Positions 42,592-51,452 are shown, numbered from the stretch's first letter. The stretch is 55,175 nt of DNA from Planctomycetaceae bacterium (GCA_024742875.1 JANSXP010000051.1:1-55175); one strand, 5' to 3'. Numbers and translations: made by a program. The notes: generated by a model from the sequence alone, not told the origin.

Positions 42592-43042
42592 TGGCTGGCG
42601 GGGAGCACAGCAAGGCGTCCGGGATTGTCATTACGGGACAGTTGGCATGTGCAACCACGAATGAGGTCACGCTGGGCGAGAGTGTACGTGCCAGCAGACC
42701 GGCGTCGTGCCCGTCAAGAATGATCAGCGGGGACGTCATCTGCTGCGCCGACTGCACAATCACCTCCCCTGGTCGACCGAAGCGGTGCTCCGTTGTAACT
42801 TCCACGCCCTGCGTCTGGAGGCCGTCGATGGTGGCCTCAAGGAACGCTGTGGCTGCGGCCGCGTATTCGTCCTGGGAGGGGCTGTAGCCGCCGAACGCCG
42901 GCATATAAAAAAACATTTCCCGGGTGACATGCAGCACGTGCAGTCGAGCCTGAAAACGCCGCGCAACAGCGAGTCCGTATCGGACCGCATGGAACGAGGA
43001 TTCAGAAAAGTCGGTCGGCACGAGCACGGTGGAAATCTTCAT
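42572..43042 (-). CDS. Universal stress protein, atypical nucleotide site
   Basis: A 156-residue UspA-family protein (STVLVPTDFSESSFHAVRYG start, ARLHVLHVTREM). The usual C-terminal ATP motif G-x2-G-x9-G-S/T is replaced by DGHDAGLLARTLSPSVTSFV, lacking the second and third glycines, so ATP binding is doubtful. One of five Usp genes between 42.5 and 46.6 kb. Its end overlaps the S51 gene on the other strand. Start has no strong ribosome-binding site; GAGGATTG is nearby. Confidence 0.85.
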   Translation of the reverse strand: MKISTVLVPTDFSESSFHAVRYGLAVARRFQARLHVLHVTREMFFYMPAFGGYSPSQDEYAAAATAFLEATIDGLQTQGVEVTTEHRFGRPGEVIVQSAQQMTSPLIILDGHDAGLLARTLSPSVTSFVVAHANCPVMTIPDALLCSPPATNAAVR

Positions 43043-43071
43043 CGAGCAATCCTCAGCAGGACCGGAAAAGA

Positions 43072-43968
43072 CTATTCTGCGTCATGGCGACGCAGGACCA
43101 GCACGGGAGCGCTGCTTTGTCGCACGACACGTTCGGCGGTGGAGCCGAGCACCAGTCGGTGCAGACCGTGGTACCCGTGCGAGGCAATCACGACGGTATC
43201 CGCGTCGACCTGACTGGCGTACTGGCAGATGGTCGTTCCGGGATCGCCCGTGACTGCGTGGGCCCTCATGCCATCAAAGTCATGTTCTGCCAGATAGCGT
43301 TCCAGCGACTCCTGGCGATTCTCCCGCCGGGTCTGCTCATCCAGAATCGTGTCACCGATCAGTACGTCTTCCACGTGCGGCATCACGTTAATCACGTCAA
43401 TCTGTTCGCGGCCGTCCACCAGTTCTTTGGCGACTTGCAGGGTGTCGTCTGTCGAGGCGGAAAAATCGATGGGGACCACAACGCGTTTGCGCGGACACCA
43501 GCTACCGGTCGCAGACAGATCTGCGCGATGGTCCTGTCCGCGACGCAGAACGAGCACGGAACAGTGGCAATGGCGGATGATCCGTTCCGCGACAGAACCG
43601 AGCAGCACGCGTTCCAGTCCGCTGCGACCATGCGAGGCCACCACAATCAGCGTACTGTTCATCTCGCGAGCCAGGTCGCAGACTTCCATACCGGCATTGC
43701 CCATTCTGGCAACATAGTTCACGCCGCCCAGGTCATGTGCTTTGATCCACGTCTGAAGCTTCTGCTGACAGCGTTCGAGGGTGACGGGGGCCGTTTCGGG
43801 GGCCGCCCAGCCGTACGGTGTGGTGATCGCGTCCATGCCTGCGGTCACATAGACCAGCGTGACGTCCCTGTCATCTTCGGCAATGGATCGGGCGACGCGT
43901 GCCGAATGCAGTGAGGAGTCAGAGAAGTCAACGGGAACCACAATTGGTCGTCGGTGAAAGTGTGACAT
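43072..43968 (-). CDS. Tandem-domain universal stress protein
   Basis: A 298-residue protein made of two Usp domains (about 1-142 and 158-298). Both have the phosphate-binding signature: ASHGRSGLERVLLGSVAERI in the first and ASHGYHGLHRLVLGSTAERV in the second. Each begins with VPVDFSDSS or VPIDFSAST. Tandem Usp proteins act in oxygen, redox or starvation responses. It lies 29 bases upstream of the single-domain gene at 42572 and 33 bases after the next gene in the same direction, forming an operon. Confidence 0.92.
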   Translation of the reverse strand: MSHFHRRPIVVPVDFSDSSLHSARVARSIAEDDRDVTLVYVTAGMDAITTPYGWAAPETAPVTLERCQQKLQTWIKAHDLGGVNYVARMGNAGMEVCDLAREMNSTLIVVASHGRSGLERVLLGSVAERIIRHCHCSVLVLRRGQDHRADLSATGSWCPRKRVVVPIDFSASTDDTLQVAKELVDGREQIDVINVMPHVEDVLIGDTILDEQTRRENRQESLERYLAEHDFDGMRAHAVTGDPGTTICQYASQVDADTVVIASHGYHGLHRLVLGSTAERVVRQSSAPVLVLRRHDAE

Positions 43969-44001
43969 AGTGATGCTCGGTCAAAACAGTTGAGTGGACA
44001 G

Positions 44002-44472
44002 TCAGGCCGCCTGTTCGGTTGTGCTGTCTTCGTGTCGAATCGTGAGAACCGGGCAGCGGGCCTCGCGGACCAGCCGCTCTGCCGTACTGCCAAGCAGGGC
44101 GTGTCGCAGCCCGCTGTAGCCGTGAGTTCCCAGGACAAGCAGGTCGGCCGAGTGAGATGTGGCGTACTTCAGCAGCTGCTCCACCGGGATCCCCTGCAGC
44201 ACCTCACGCGTGACTCGGTCCGGAGGCATGGGCGCGGTGTCCAGACTCTGCAGCTGTCTGCGGGAGGCGTCCACATGCTGGCGTTCGCAATCATCGATGG
44301 ACTGGCTGAAGTCAGTCTGAACCTGCTCCATGTATTCAACAAAGGGCAGCATGGCCACGTGGACGATGTGCAGCTGGGCGTCAAACTGCTTCGCAAGCTG
44401 ACAGGCATGGCGGACGGCTGACATGCTGGCCGGGCTCAGATCGGTGCCCGTGACGATGGTCTGAAAGTTCAT
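44002..44472 (-). CDS. Universal stress protein
   Basis: A 156-residue Usp with a standard ATP-site end (LGTHGYSGLRHALLGSTAER) and the VTGTDLSPASMSAVRHACQL start. The central coil (EYMEQVQTDFSQSIDDCERQ) is normal for the family. It overlaps the cytochrome c'-like gene by 4 bases (ATGA at 44469-44472), so haem protein and Usp are translationally coupled. Confidence 0.9.
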   Translation of the reverse strand: MNFQTIVTGTDLSPASMSAVRHACQLAKQFDAQLHIVHVAMLPFVEYMEQVQTDFSQSIDDCERQHVDASRRQLQSLDTAPMPPDRVTREVLQGIPVEQLLKYATSHSADLLVLGTHGYSGLRHALLGSTAERLVREARCPVLTIRHEDSTTEQAA

Positions 44473-44975
44473 GGTTGCAGCCTTTCTGCAGACAGCGGCG
44501 GTAAGGGGCGTTCGTCCTGTCCAACGATGATGGTGTCACGCACCCAGGAGTGGCAGCGGATGCAGTTCATGGTCACATCAATCCACGCCAGGGCGACGCC
44601 ATCACTGCTGGATGCGGCCGCTTTCTCTTTCAGGTTGAGTACTGCACGGCGAAACTCGCGACTGTGATTCAGATAGAGCACATCATTGGAGACCCGCCAG
44701 CGTTCTTCGTCGCTCATGTCGAGCAGTTGGCCCACTCCCTTTTCAATCTTCGCCATGTTGTCCACGCACAGGCCTTCAAGAATCAGATTGGACGCCCCCA
44801 GTTTCTTTCTCATGAAGCGAGCCAGCGGAGACGGAGGCACTTTTTCTTCATCGCTGAGTGACGGGGCCGCAGGTTTCGCCGGGGAAGTCTGTGGCTGTCG
44901 GTGAATGGGGGGCTGGGTCCGTGATACCGCGGCCATCATTCCCAGCAGCAGCAGGACAGTGAGTGCAGGTTTCAT
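44469..44975 (-). CDS. Small exported protein with C-terminal CxxCH (cytochrome c'-like)
   Basis: A 168-residue protein from ATG 44975 (AAGGAA upstream). Signal sequence ALTVLLLLGMMAAVSRT, a Pro-rich linker, then helices (ARFMRKKLGASNLILEGLCV; NMAKIEKGVGQLLDMSDEER; SREFRRAVLNLKEKAAASSS) and the haem motif CIRCHSWVRD about 30 residues from the end. Same plan as the protein at 40595. Cytochrome c'-like NO or O2 sensing or electron transfer is plausible, given coupling to a Usp gene. No close family name. Confidence 0.75.
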   Translation of the reverse strand: MKPALTVLLLLGMMAAVSRTQPPIHRQPQTSPAKPAAPSLSDEEKVPPSPLARFMRKKLGASNLILEGLCVDNMAKIEKGVGQLLDMSDEERWRVSNDVLYLNHSREFRRAVLNLKEKAAASSSDGVALAWIDVTMNCIRCHSWVRDTIIVGQDERPLPPLSAERLQP

Positions 44976-44997
44976 GTGGGGTTCCTTGCTTGAAAGG

Positions 44998-45285
44998 CTA
45001 TGCAGGCGAAATCGCATACAGGAATGTCCAGGTGATGACACCGGTGGCCAGCAGCACACACACTGTGAACAGCGTGGTCAGGATGGTGCAGATCGTGCGA
45101 CCGGCAGCCGCGTCGTCGGCACGAAATTGCTCCAGTTCGGAAGGCGAGAACGGACCATCGTGTGGAGCCGACTCCGTTTTGGCGGCCTGGCTGTGCCGGT
45201 GGGGCGAGCCTGCCATCGCGGTCTTTGGAGCGGACAGGTTGCCGGACGGAAGTCCCGACAGACGGGCAGGAATCGTTGCTGACAT
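44998..45285 (-). CDS. Small single-TM protein
   Basis: A 95-residue protein from ATG 45285, which has AGGGAGA about 6 bases upstream. A Ser/Pro/His-rich N-terminal half precedes SELEQFRADDAAAGRTICTI and one TM helix at the very end (LFTVCVLLATGVITWTFLYA). Tail-anchored layout. It precedes the cytochrome c'-like gene by 22 bases and is probably co-transcribed; it may anchor or regulate that protein. No family recognised. The intergenic stretch 45286-45581 holds no supported gene. Confidence 0.65.
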   Translation of the reverse strand: MSATIPARLSGLPSGNLSAPKTAMAGSPHRHSQAAKTESAPHDGPFSPSELEQFRADDAAAGRTICTILTTLFTVCVLLATGVITWTFLYAISPA

Positions 45286-45581
45286 AAAAGGATCTCCCTG
45301 ACTGTGAGTGTTTATCAGCAGCAAAGGCAATCCGCGTGCCGAGATCGGAATGTTTCGGATCGCGACAAAATCACAGTCTCGCTGCGGCGCGGACGCACAC
45401 CAGTGAGCGGGATGGCCCACTGTGTGCTGCTTTGTCACACGTCGGCCTGTCCGGGAAAGACGCTGCGTCAGGGCCCTGTGCGAACTGGCAGCGGTATTCG
45501 TGCACAGCGGTCACGGATGCGGCGCGGCTGGCACGTTGAATGCATAGCAGATTGTGGAAATTCACCTCTTAGGAGCACGCC

Positions 45582-46073
45582 ATGATCTGCATGCGGAAGA
45601 TTCTTGCCCCCACCGACTTCAGTGAAAATTCCACCCCGGCTCTGGAAACGGCCGTCGAGCTGGCGCGTCAGTTTGATGCCCAGTTGCTGTTGCTGCATGT
45701 CGTGGATGACATTGGTGTGCACGCGATGGAGATGGAAATGGGGGCCTACAGTGACGGAGGATATGACCTGCTGGAGGCGGAAAAGCGTGCCGCCGAGCGT
45801 CTGGAAAAAATCGCACTTCCCGGGGACGTCTCGGGCAGAGCCTCGCGGCACACGATGATTGCGGGGCCGTCAGAAGGCATCTGCCGGTTTGCCAGTGAGC
45901 AGGCGGCCGACGTCATCGTGCTGAGCACTCATGGGCGCACGGGGCTGGCCCGCTGGGTCATGGGTAGTGTGGCGGAACATGTTGTCCGCAAATCGCCCTG
46001 CCCTGTTCTGACTGTACATCCTGAAGGGCGCCCGGTGGTGGCCGACACAGCCGTCACAGCGGCAGAATGCTAA
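45582..46073 (+). CDS. Universal stress protein
   Basis: A 163-residue Usp (MRKILAPTDFSENSTPALET; end LSTHGRTGLARWVMGSVAEH) with a complete ATP motif and a TTAGGAG ribosome-binding site. A short insertion (MEMEMGAYSDGGYDLLEAEK) lies after strand 2, common in some Usp subgroups. Divergent from the minus-strand genes, 296 bases away, and followed 41 bases later by a second Usp gene. Confidence 0.92.
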   Translation: MICMRKILAPTDFSENSTPALETAVELARQFDAQLLLLHVVDDIGVHAMEMEMGAYSDGGYDLLEAEKRAAERLEKIALPGDVSGRASRHTMIAGPSEGICRFASEQAADVIVLSTHGRTGLARWVMGSVAEHVVRKSPCPVLTVHPEGRPVVADTAVTAAEC

Positions 46074-46114
46074 ACTCATTCCCGTACTCACCTGAGAACC
46101 CGAAAGGAAACGTC

Positions 46115-46549
46115 ATGTCATTTTTGCCACGTCGAAAAATTCTGGTCCCCGTGGATTTCTCTGACTGCTCCGCGCCCGCCGTCCGGGTGGCGCTGGAACT
46201 GGCCAGTGCTCCCTCTGATGTGCATGTCGTGCACGTCATTCCGGAACTGAATCCTGTGAGTCCGGTTGCCGTCTGGGGAGAAGGCGATGTGCAGCAGCGA
46301 TTGGTCGATAAGGCGAAAGAGTATCTGACCACGTGGCTGCACAGTCACGAGTACGCAGGCGTGCACGCGGACATTGCCGTGGGCAGCGAGGCCACGAAAA
46401 TTGTCCAGCTGGCCGAAACTCAGGAGGTGGACCTGATCGTGATTCCCTCTCACGGCAGGACCGGGCTGACGCGGGTGGTGATGGGGTCGGTGGCCGAGCA
46501 GGTGACGCGCTACGCTACGTGCCCCACTCTGGTGCTGCGGTCCCGTTAG
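46115..46549 (+). CDS. Universal stress protein
   Basis: A 144-residue Usp (RKILVPVDFSDCSAPAVRVA; end PSHGRTGLTRVVMGSVAEQV). ATG 46115 has AAAGGAAA upstream; the frame starts further left but overlaps the previous gene. Complete nucleotide motif. Second gene of a two-Usp transcription unit, convergent with the haemoglobin gene. Confidence 0.92.
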   Translation: MSFLPRRKILVPVDFSDCSAPAVRVALELASAPSDVHVVHVIPELNPVSPVAVWGEGDVQQRLVDKAKEYLTTWLHSHEYAGVHADIAVGSEATKIVQLAETQEVDLIVIPSHGRTGLTRVVMGSVAEQVTRYATCPTLVLRSR

Positions 46550-46639
46550 TCGCTCCAGGGCGTCTGAGCGGCTGCCGCACGTGATTCACACCGCACTGCC
46601 ATGTGCCGTGTTCCGTTCAGCTTTGCAGCGCAATAGCAA

Positions 46640-46669
46640 AGGGCCAGGGACGACACCGTCCCTGACCCT
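46640..46669. terminator. Hairpin between convergent Usp and haemoglobin genes
   Basis: AGGGCCAGGGACG and CGTCCCTGACCCT form 12 pairs plus one C-A mismatch around the loop ACAC. On the minus strand TTTGCTATT follows, so it may end the haemoglobin transcript; on the plus strand no T-tract follows. Confidence 0.55.
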
Positions 46670-46740
46670 GCGCACGAGTTTCGGGGCACTCGAACCCGCC
46701 CGCTTCCGGAAGTTCGGTGGTTTATCATTTGGCGGTCCAC

Positions 46741-47124
46741 CTAGCCGTCCGTTCCGCCGGCACCGCCCAGCACTTCATCTGAGTAGGTGGCGATTCGAAA
46801 TGTGATGTCGACGGCGTCCGACTGGGCGATGCCAGTTTCGCTGTTGAGAACGTCCACCAGGCAGTTGACGAAACGGGTCAGGTGGTCCCGCGTGATGCCC
46901 ATGTTGTGGTGGATACTGGCCAGATCAAACGGGGACGTTTGCACGGGGCCATCCAGGGCGGCCGCGAAGAACTCTTTCTGCATGGCGACGAGTCGTTCAA
47001 CGGCAACACCCTCAAAGAACGGCCTGAGTTTCTCGTCGGCCAGGACTTTCTGGTAGAAGGCATCGACCAGACGATCGACAGTCGTCGCGCCGCCAATTCG
47101 TTCGTACAAAGTTGTGGCTGACAT
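46741..47124 (-). CDS. Group I truncated haemoglobin
   Basis: A 127-residue globin from ATG 47124. The short trHb1 pattern is complete: LYERIGGATTVDRLVDAFYQ, FFEGVAVERLVAMQKEFFAA, and the proximal histidine in LASIHHNMGI (H72), followed by FVNCLVDVL. Tyr24 occupies the B10-type position. Such globins bind O2 or NO and protect respiration, which fits the neighbouring cbb3 and Usp genes. The frame extends upstream without protein-like sequence. The 47125-47533 interval upstream shows no supported gene or clear operator. Confidence 0.9.
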   Translation of the reverse strand: MSATTLYERIGGATTVDRLVDAFYQKVLADEKLRPFFEGVAVERLVAMQKEFFAAALDGPVQTSPFDLASIHHNMGITRDHLTRFVNCLVDVLNSETGIAQSDAVDITFRIATYSDEVLGGAGGTDG

Positions 47125-47533
47125 TATTGCGGCCTGGATACAGGGGCTTCGTGGGGGATAGTCCGGACGTCTGTCGATGGCTGCGGCCGCCTCATCAGGT
47201 CGTAGTGGTCCCACGAAAGAGATGGGCAGGAGTCGGTCTCGTGACAGTGACAACAGACGACTCGGAGAAGGTCCTGTCGGCTGATGGTCTGGGGAGTCGC
47301 ACGGTTGAGTGTTCGAAGTTTGCTGCAGATCATCGTGTGTTTCCGTCTTCTGAGATGAATGCCGGGCCAGTCCCGGCCGTCGACTTCAGATTGCAAAGGC
47401 GGTGCCAGGTCTGCAGTGATGGCAAACAGAGGGAAAACGGTGCCGTCGTGACCTGTGTCAGTGCGAACTGTCACACTGTGAGCGAAAACGCACACCTGCG
47501 GGACGATCTGTCACGGAACACCTGTCGGACGGG

Positions 47534-49237
47534 CTAGCCCAGCATGCGGCCCAGGTTCCACCAGTGTGAAAACAGCGACATCGCCATCAGCCCCAGGCTC
47601 ACCAGCACAAAGTGCAGACGCGCGGCCCGCGACCACCATGAGCGGCGGTTCATCATCATGCACAGGAAGATGGGCGCCATCAGGCACAGCAGTTCCAGCA
47701 CTGTCATCGCCGGATTCTGAGCCAGAGCCGAGCTCTTCGGCACTGACCAGTCACGAATCCTGAGTATCTGCAGCACAATCACTGACAGGATCACCACCGA
47801 CAGCAGACTGATCACAGTCCAGGGGGCGAAAGGCGTCAGCACACGTTGCTGCGTGGCCTGAGACGAACGCGTCAGGGACCACAGTCGGCGACCCACGGGG
47901 ATCACCAGGCTGAAGATGATCAGCAGCGGCAGAACGATCAGTCCGACCTGCTGCAGCATCCCACGCCTGAATGCATTCTCAAACCCCTTCAGTTCGCGGG
48001 ATGTGTCCCGACCGGCCTGATCGATCAGCAGAACCGCATCGTATTGAAGTATGTCCCTGCGAATGCCCGCGACGGCGGCGTCCGTTGCGGCATCTGCGGT
48101 GATCTCGTCCACGTTCTCACGGAGTGGGTGGGTGTCGATCACCACCATCGTACGCCCCTGAAAAACGTCGCCGGGCCACGCGGAGTCGTCGGCATAGCCG
48201 CGAATGGCGATATGCAGCGCGTCGCTGCCCTGTGACTCGGCCACCTGTTGAATGTGATCGCCCAGTGTCCGCACGCCGTTGGGGCCTGTGCCCTCCATGA
48301 TGTGCGCTCCGCCCATCTTGACAATGGCTTTGGGCGGATCACTGCCCTGCGTGTTGGCCGCCTGCAGGTAATCGTCGAACTGGTCGATCATGTATTGTTC
48401 CCGCACGATGTCACTGACGCCAATCCGTCGCTCATCGCGTTCATTGTTGTGATACGCGACGAAAATGGTCTGGCTTTTGGCGAGGGCATCCAGAATGAGA
48501 ATCGCCTCGTCATCAAGGTCTGCTCCCGCCAGTGTTCGCAGCGTTTCCAGATCGGCCGAATTATCCCGACTGAGGAATCGGCCGCCCTGCAGGGCGTCTT
48601 TGAGGAACAGTCCCTGAGCGGCGCGGCGGGAGTTGTGGCTGGGCAGGATTTCTGCCAGACGCTGCAATCCGTGAATGGCCGTGAGCGACTGATCCACCCC
48701 CCAAAATGCATCGCCCCGCCCGGCAAACTGAGATTCCACGAGTTTCAGCAGCCTGACTTCACCGTCGTAATCAAATGCCACGGCGTGTGGAAACCGCTGC
48801 AGCGTCGTGTCGACTGAGTCTCGGGACAGCCTCCGGGAAATCCATGGCCCGCGCTCCGTCACGAGATATTGGTAACCCTGCGGCTGGACAACGCGATAGG
48901 TGGCCCCCACCACATCCGGCAGACCGGCAACACCGTGCTGCTCGCCAAACAGCAGAAACTGACACTCGGCGGCACGCCCCTGAATCCAGTCCGCTCCCGG
49001 GCCATTGATGCGGTTGTCCTCGATGATCAGCGGGTAGACGCACCGTGTCCAGTCGATATCTGCCGCGCGAGGTGAAGGTGCGGTGAGCACTTCATCCGCA
49101 CAGCGCACGGTTCCAGGCAGCTGGACGAAAAACAGCGTCACCAGAGCCCACATTCGCAGCATGGAAGTGCGTGAACTCTGGCTGGTGTGTGTGTCCTTGC
49201 CGACTTCAGTTGCCGATGTCCTGGAACGGGCGTGCAT
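47534..49237 (-). CDS. Membrane protein with EreA/ChaN/TIKI-like domain
   Basis: About 567 residues from ATG 49237, which has AGGTGA six bases upstream. Signal or anchor segment (LRMWALVTLFFVQLPGTV), then a domain of about 350 residues with LLFGEQHGVAGLPDVV, LVTERGPWISRRL, IFVAYHNNERDER and IVKMGGAHIMEG. The Glu-His early motif and the late GxxH recall the erythromycin esterase/ChaN/TIKI fold, whose members are metal-dependent hydrolases or haem-uptake proteins. Four TM helices form the C-terminal part (VGLIVLPLLIIFSLVIP onward). Divergent from a MarR gene, so it is probably the regulator's target. Reaction unknown. Confidence 0.6.
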   Translation of the reverse strand: MHARSRTSATEVGKDTHTSQSSRTSMLRMWALVTLFFVQLPGTVRCADEVLTAPSPRAADIDWTRCVYPLIIEDNRINGPGADWIQGRAAECQFLLFGEQHGVAGLPDVVGATYRVVQPQGYQYLVTERGPWISRRLSRDSVDTTLQRFPHAVAFDYDGEVRLLKLVESQFAGRGDAFWGVDQSLTAIHGLQRLAEILPSHNSRRAAQGLFLKDALQGGRFLSRDNSADLETLRTLAGADLDDEAILILDALAKSQTIFVAYHNNERDERRIGVSDIVREQYMIDQFDDYLQAANTQGSDPPKAIVKMGGAHIMEGTGPNGVRTLGDHIQQVAESQGSDALHIAIRGYADDSAWPGDVFQGRTMVVIDTHPLRENVDEITADAATDAAVAGIRRDILQYDAVLLIDQAGRDTSRELKGFENAFRRGMLQQVGLIVLPLLIIFSLVIPVGRRLWSLTRSSQATQQRVLTPFAPWTVISLLSVVILSVIVLQILRIRDWSVPKSSALAQNPAMTVLELLCLMAPIFLCMMMNRRSWWSRAARLHFVLVSLGLMAMSLFSHWWNLGRMLG

Positions 49238-49309
49238 GAAAGTCACCTGATGGTGCAAAATGGCGAAGGCCTGGTCGCTCTTGCAGGCCGCCGCATTCTC
49301 TGGGAAAAT

Positions 49310-49341
49310 ATCTTTAAGTCAAGAATCTTTATTTAAAGATA
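49310..49341. promoter_or_regulatory. Palindromic operator candidate for MarR
   Basis: AATCTTTATTTAAAGATA at 49324-49341 is an imperfect palindrome (ATCTTTA...TAAAGAT), with a further ATCTTTA half-site at 49310-49316. It sits between the divergent MarR and EreA/TIKI-like genes, AT-rich in an otherwise GC-rich stretch. Confidence 0.6.
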
Positions 49342-49376
49342 AATGAGGCCACTCTCTGGAGTGGTGGAGCAGTCAG

Positions 49377-49916
49377 TTGGAGGCACGCAGCATTGTGGAT
49401 GATCTGACGCTGGTTGATGAAGTGGTGACGGATCTGCGGCGAGAGGCTCCGCATCTGGATGCGCTGGCTGTGGAGACGGTTTGTCGACTCATTTACGCGG
49501 GCCGCAAAATGGAGCAGCGGGCCGGGCGGGTACTCAAGCCGTTTGGACTCAATTACACAGATCTGGACGTGCTTGGCACTTTGCATCAGGTTGGCAAACC
49601 GCACGAACAGACTCCCGCACAGCTCCTGCGGTCGGTCATGATCACATCGGGAGCCATGACCACGTGTCTGAATCGTCTGGAAAAAGCGGGCATGATCAGT
49701 CGACGGATTGACCAGGCCGACCGTCGCGTGCGTCACGTCAGGCTCAGTCGCCGCGGTTTGACGCTGATAAAACGCGTGCTTGATGTTCGCTTTGGCGATG
49801 CCAGACAGTTCCTGCAGCAGCTGCCCCGGGCCGACGTGCGCCAGCTGAACAAGCTACTGAAGGATGTCGTGCAGGCCGACCACGATGTGCCGGCAAACAA
49901 CAGCGGTAAGCCATAG
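49377..49916 (+). CDS. MarR-family transcriptional regulator
   Basis: A 179-residue winged-helix regulator from TTG 49377 (GGAG about 13 bases upstream). N-terminal dimerisation helix (LDALAVETVCRLIYAGRKME), recognition region (YTDLDVLGTLHQVGKPHEQT; LLRSVMITSGAMTTCLNRLE), wing with DRRVRHVRLSRRGLTLIKRV, and a C-terminal helix. The GAMTTCLNRLEKAGMI segment is typical. Likely autoregulates and represses the divergent gene via the palindrome at 49324. Ligand not predictable. Confidence 0.88.
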   Translation: MEARSIVDDLTLVDEVVTDLRREAPHLDALAVETVCRLIYAGRKMEQRAGRVLKPFGLNYTDLDVLGTLHQVGKPHEQTPAQLLRSVMITSGAMTTCLNRLEKAGMISRRIDQADRRVRHVRLSRRGLTLIKRVLDVRFGDARQFLQQLPRADVRQLNKLLKDVVQADHDVPANNSGKP

Positions 49917-50003
49917 CCCAAAGAAGGTGGCAGACCGTCCGACCTGTTCATTTTCCTCCCGTGGGCCGGCCGCGGATGCCCGCAGTCTGATTGAGGCCCC
50001 TGC

Positions 50004-50168
50004 TCAGGCCGGGCGATCCGGTGATGCGTCGGGCGGACACTCCGGGGATGGATCGCGGGCGGCACAGCGGTCGCAACGCCCCTGCACGTAATGGCCCACG
50101 CGGAAACCGGTGCGCTGCTCGGCCGCCAGGCGTTCCAGTCGCCTGCGACACTCCAGGCAGGGTTTCAT
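50004..50168 (-). CDS. Small zinc-ribbon-like protein
   Basis: A 54-residue frame from ATG 50168: MKPCLECRRRLERLAAEQRT, then VGHYVQGRCDRCAARDPSPE. Two CxxC pairs about 32 residues apart suggest a zinc ribbon. The frame is open to 50204. The ribosome-binding site is weak. A plausible small gene opposite to its neighbours, but short. Confidence 0.4.
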   Translation of the reverse strand: MKPCLECRRRLERLAAEQRTGFRVGHYVQGRCDRCAARDPSPECPPDASPDRPA

Positions 50169-50425
50169 GATTTCGGTCGAATCCGGGTCGTCAGGGCTGG
50201 GCATCGGCGTGTGATAAGAAAAATCGCTGGACAGTCCGCTGAATGCTCGCAGTCACTGATTGTTCCGTCTATCGGGGGACGCCCAGGATTCGCAGTAATT
50301 CACAGATTGAAACTGCACAGCTGTCATCACATCGCGGCCGTCAGCCGACACAGCGTTTTTTGGTATACCTCAGTTGGCTGCGAAGTTATGACGAGATGTC
50401 ACAGTGTTTTTCCACGAGGTTGAAG

Positions 50426-51319
50426 ATGGTCACGATTCCGGATCAGGCAAGTCGACGTGTCACTGGGCGCATTCCGCACATGTCGGAATCTGCGCATGAT
50501 CGGTTGAGCGCTGGATTGCTGGCCGCTGGCCTGACTCTCGCCGCGACCTGCGTTTGGCTGATCGCTTTGTGGTACAGCCGGCGTGTGCCACAGGAAGTCA
50601 GCCGTTTATCGCCAGAGTCGACAGCCGTGCAGCGGGAGGTGGCGTCGGCTCTGCCTTCGACGGAGATCCGCGTGCCGGACACGTCGGACGAGGTTGCCCC
50701 GCCGAATTCCGAGCAGGATCTGCAGCAGATGATCAACTCGGTCACATCGCTGCAGGGGCCCCATCCTCTGCCCGTTCACCTGGACAGTGGTGACACCGAC
50801 GGCGAGGGCGACCGCTCCCGTCTTGCCGAAGGAGCGGGCATCGGCGCAACGGGAAGGCCTGCAGGCTGGTCTGCGGTCGGCACCAACACGGCACAGCGAT
50901 GGCGGATGGAGTATCCTGCAGGTGACCTGTCGACTTACGCGCGGGCTCTGTCGGAGTTTGACATTGAGCCGGCGTGTATCTTCCCCGACGGTCGCATCAT
51001 CTATCTCACGGGACTGGCCGACGAGCCACAGACACGCATCGGCCGAGTCGGCCCGGAAGAAGGGCGACTGTTCATGGTCTGGGATGTGTCCTCGGAACGC
51101 GCGCGCGGCGACCGCGAACTGTTTCGAAAGGCCGGCGTGACCAGTTTCGCTTCGGCCCGGCTGGTCCACTTCTTTTCCCCGGAAACAGAATCGCGGCTGC
51201 AAACGCTCGAGTACGAGTATCGACAGCGCACTGCCGGTGATATTCGGCGTACCGAATTTCGGCTGCAGTTTACTGGCTCGGCGGCAGAGTTTGTCGTTGT
51301 CAGGCAACTGCTCAAATAG
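50426..51319 (+). CDS. Single-TM exported protein with C-terminal alpha/beta domain
   Basis: A 297-residue protein from ATG 50426 (AGG upstream; the longer frame is not protein-like). One TM helix (AGLLAAGLTLAATCVWLIAL) precedes a Ser/Pro-rich linker with about 100 residues of low complexity, then a folded domain (RWRMEYPAGDLSTYARALSE, FDIEPACIFPDGRIIYLTGL, RLFMVWDVSSERARGDRELF, ending EFVVVRQLLK). No recognised family; the layout, TM plus periplasmic alpha/beta domain, is like components exported near surface-modifying systems. The following 51320-51774 has no gene. Confidence 0.68.
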   Translation: MVTIPDQASRRVTGRIPHMSESAHDRLSAGLLAAGLTLAATCVWLIALWYSRRVPQEVSRLSPESTAVQREVASALPSTEIRVPDTSDEVAPPNSEQDLQQMINSVTSLQGPHPLPVHLDSGDTDGEGDRSRLAEGAGIGATGRPAGWSAVGTNTAQRWRMEYPAGDLSTYARALSEFDIEPACIFPDGRIIYLTGLADEPQTRIGRVGPEEGRLFMVWDVSSERARGDRELFRKAGVTSFASARLVHFFSPETESRLQTLEYEYRQRTAGDIRRTEFRLQFTGSAAEFVVVRQLLK

Positions 51320-51452
51320 CCCGCATCTGACCGCACCTGACCGCACTGGGCGCTGGCCCCAATGACGCTCTGACACGCGCGTGACGGCATTGTGACGCGA
51401 AAATTTGCCTGACGACCGTCTCTGGCGGTTTGCCGCCGAAGGTGCGGCACGG

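Noticed and set aside
46670-46738. Possible tRNA or tRNA-like sequence (minus strand GGGTTCGAGTGCCC)
   Set aside because: The sequence around TTCGAGT does not form a five-pair T-stem, and no matching acceptor, D or anticodon arms can be drawn.
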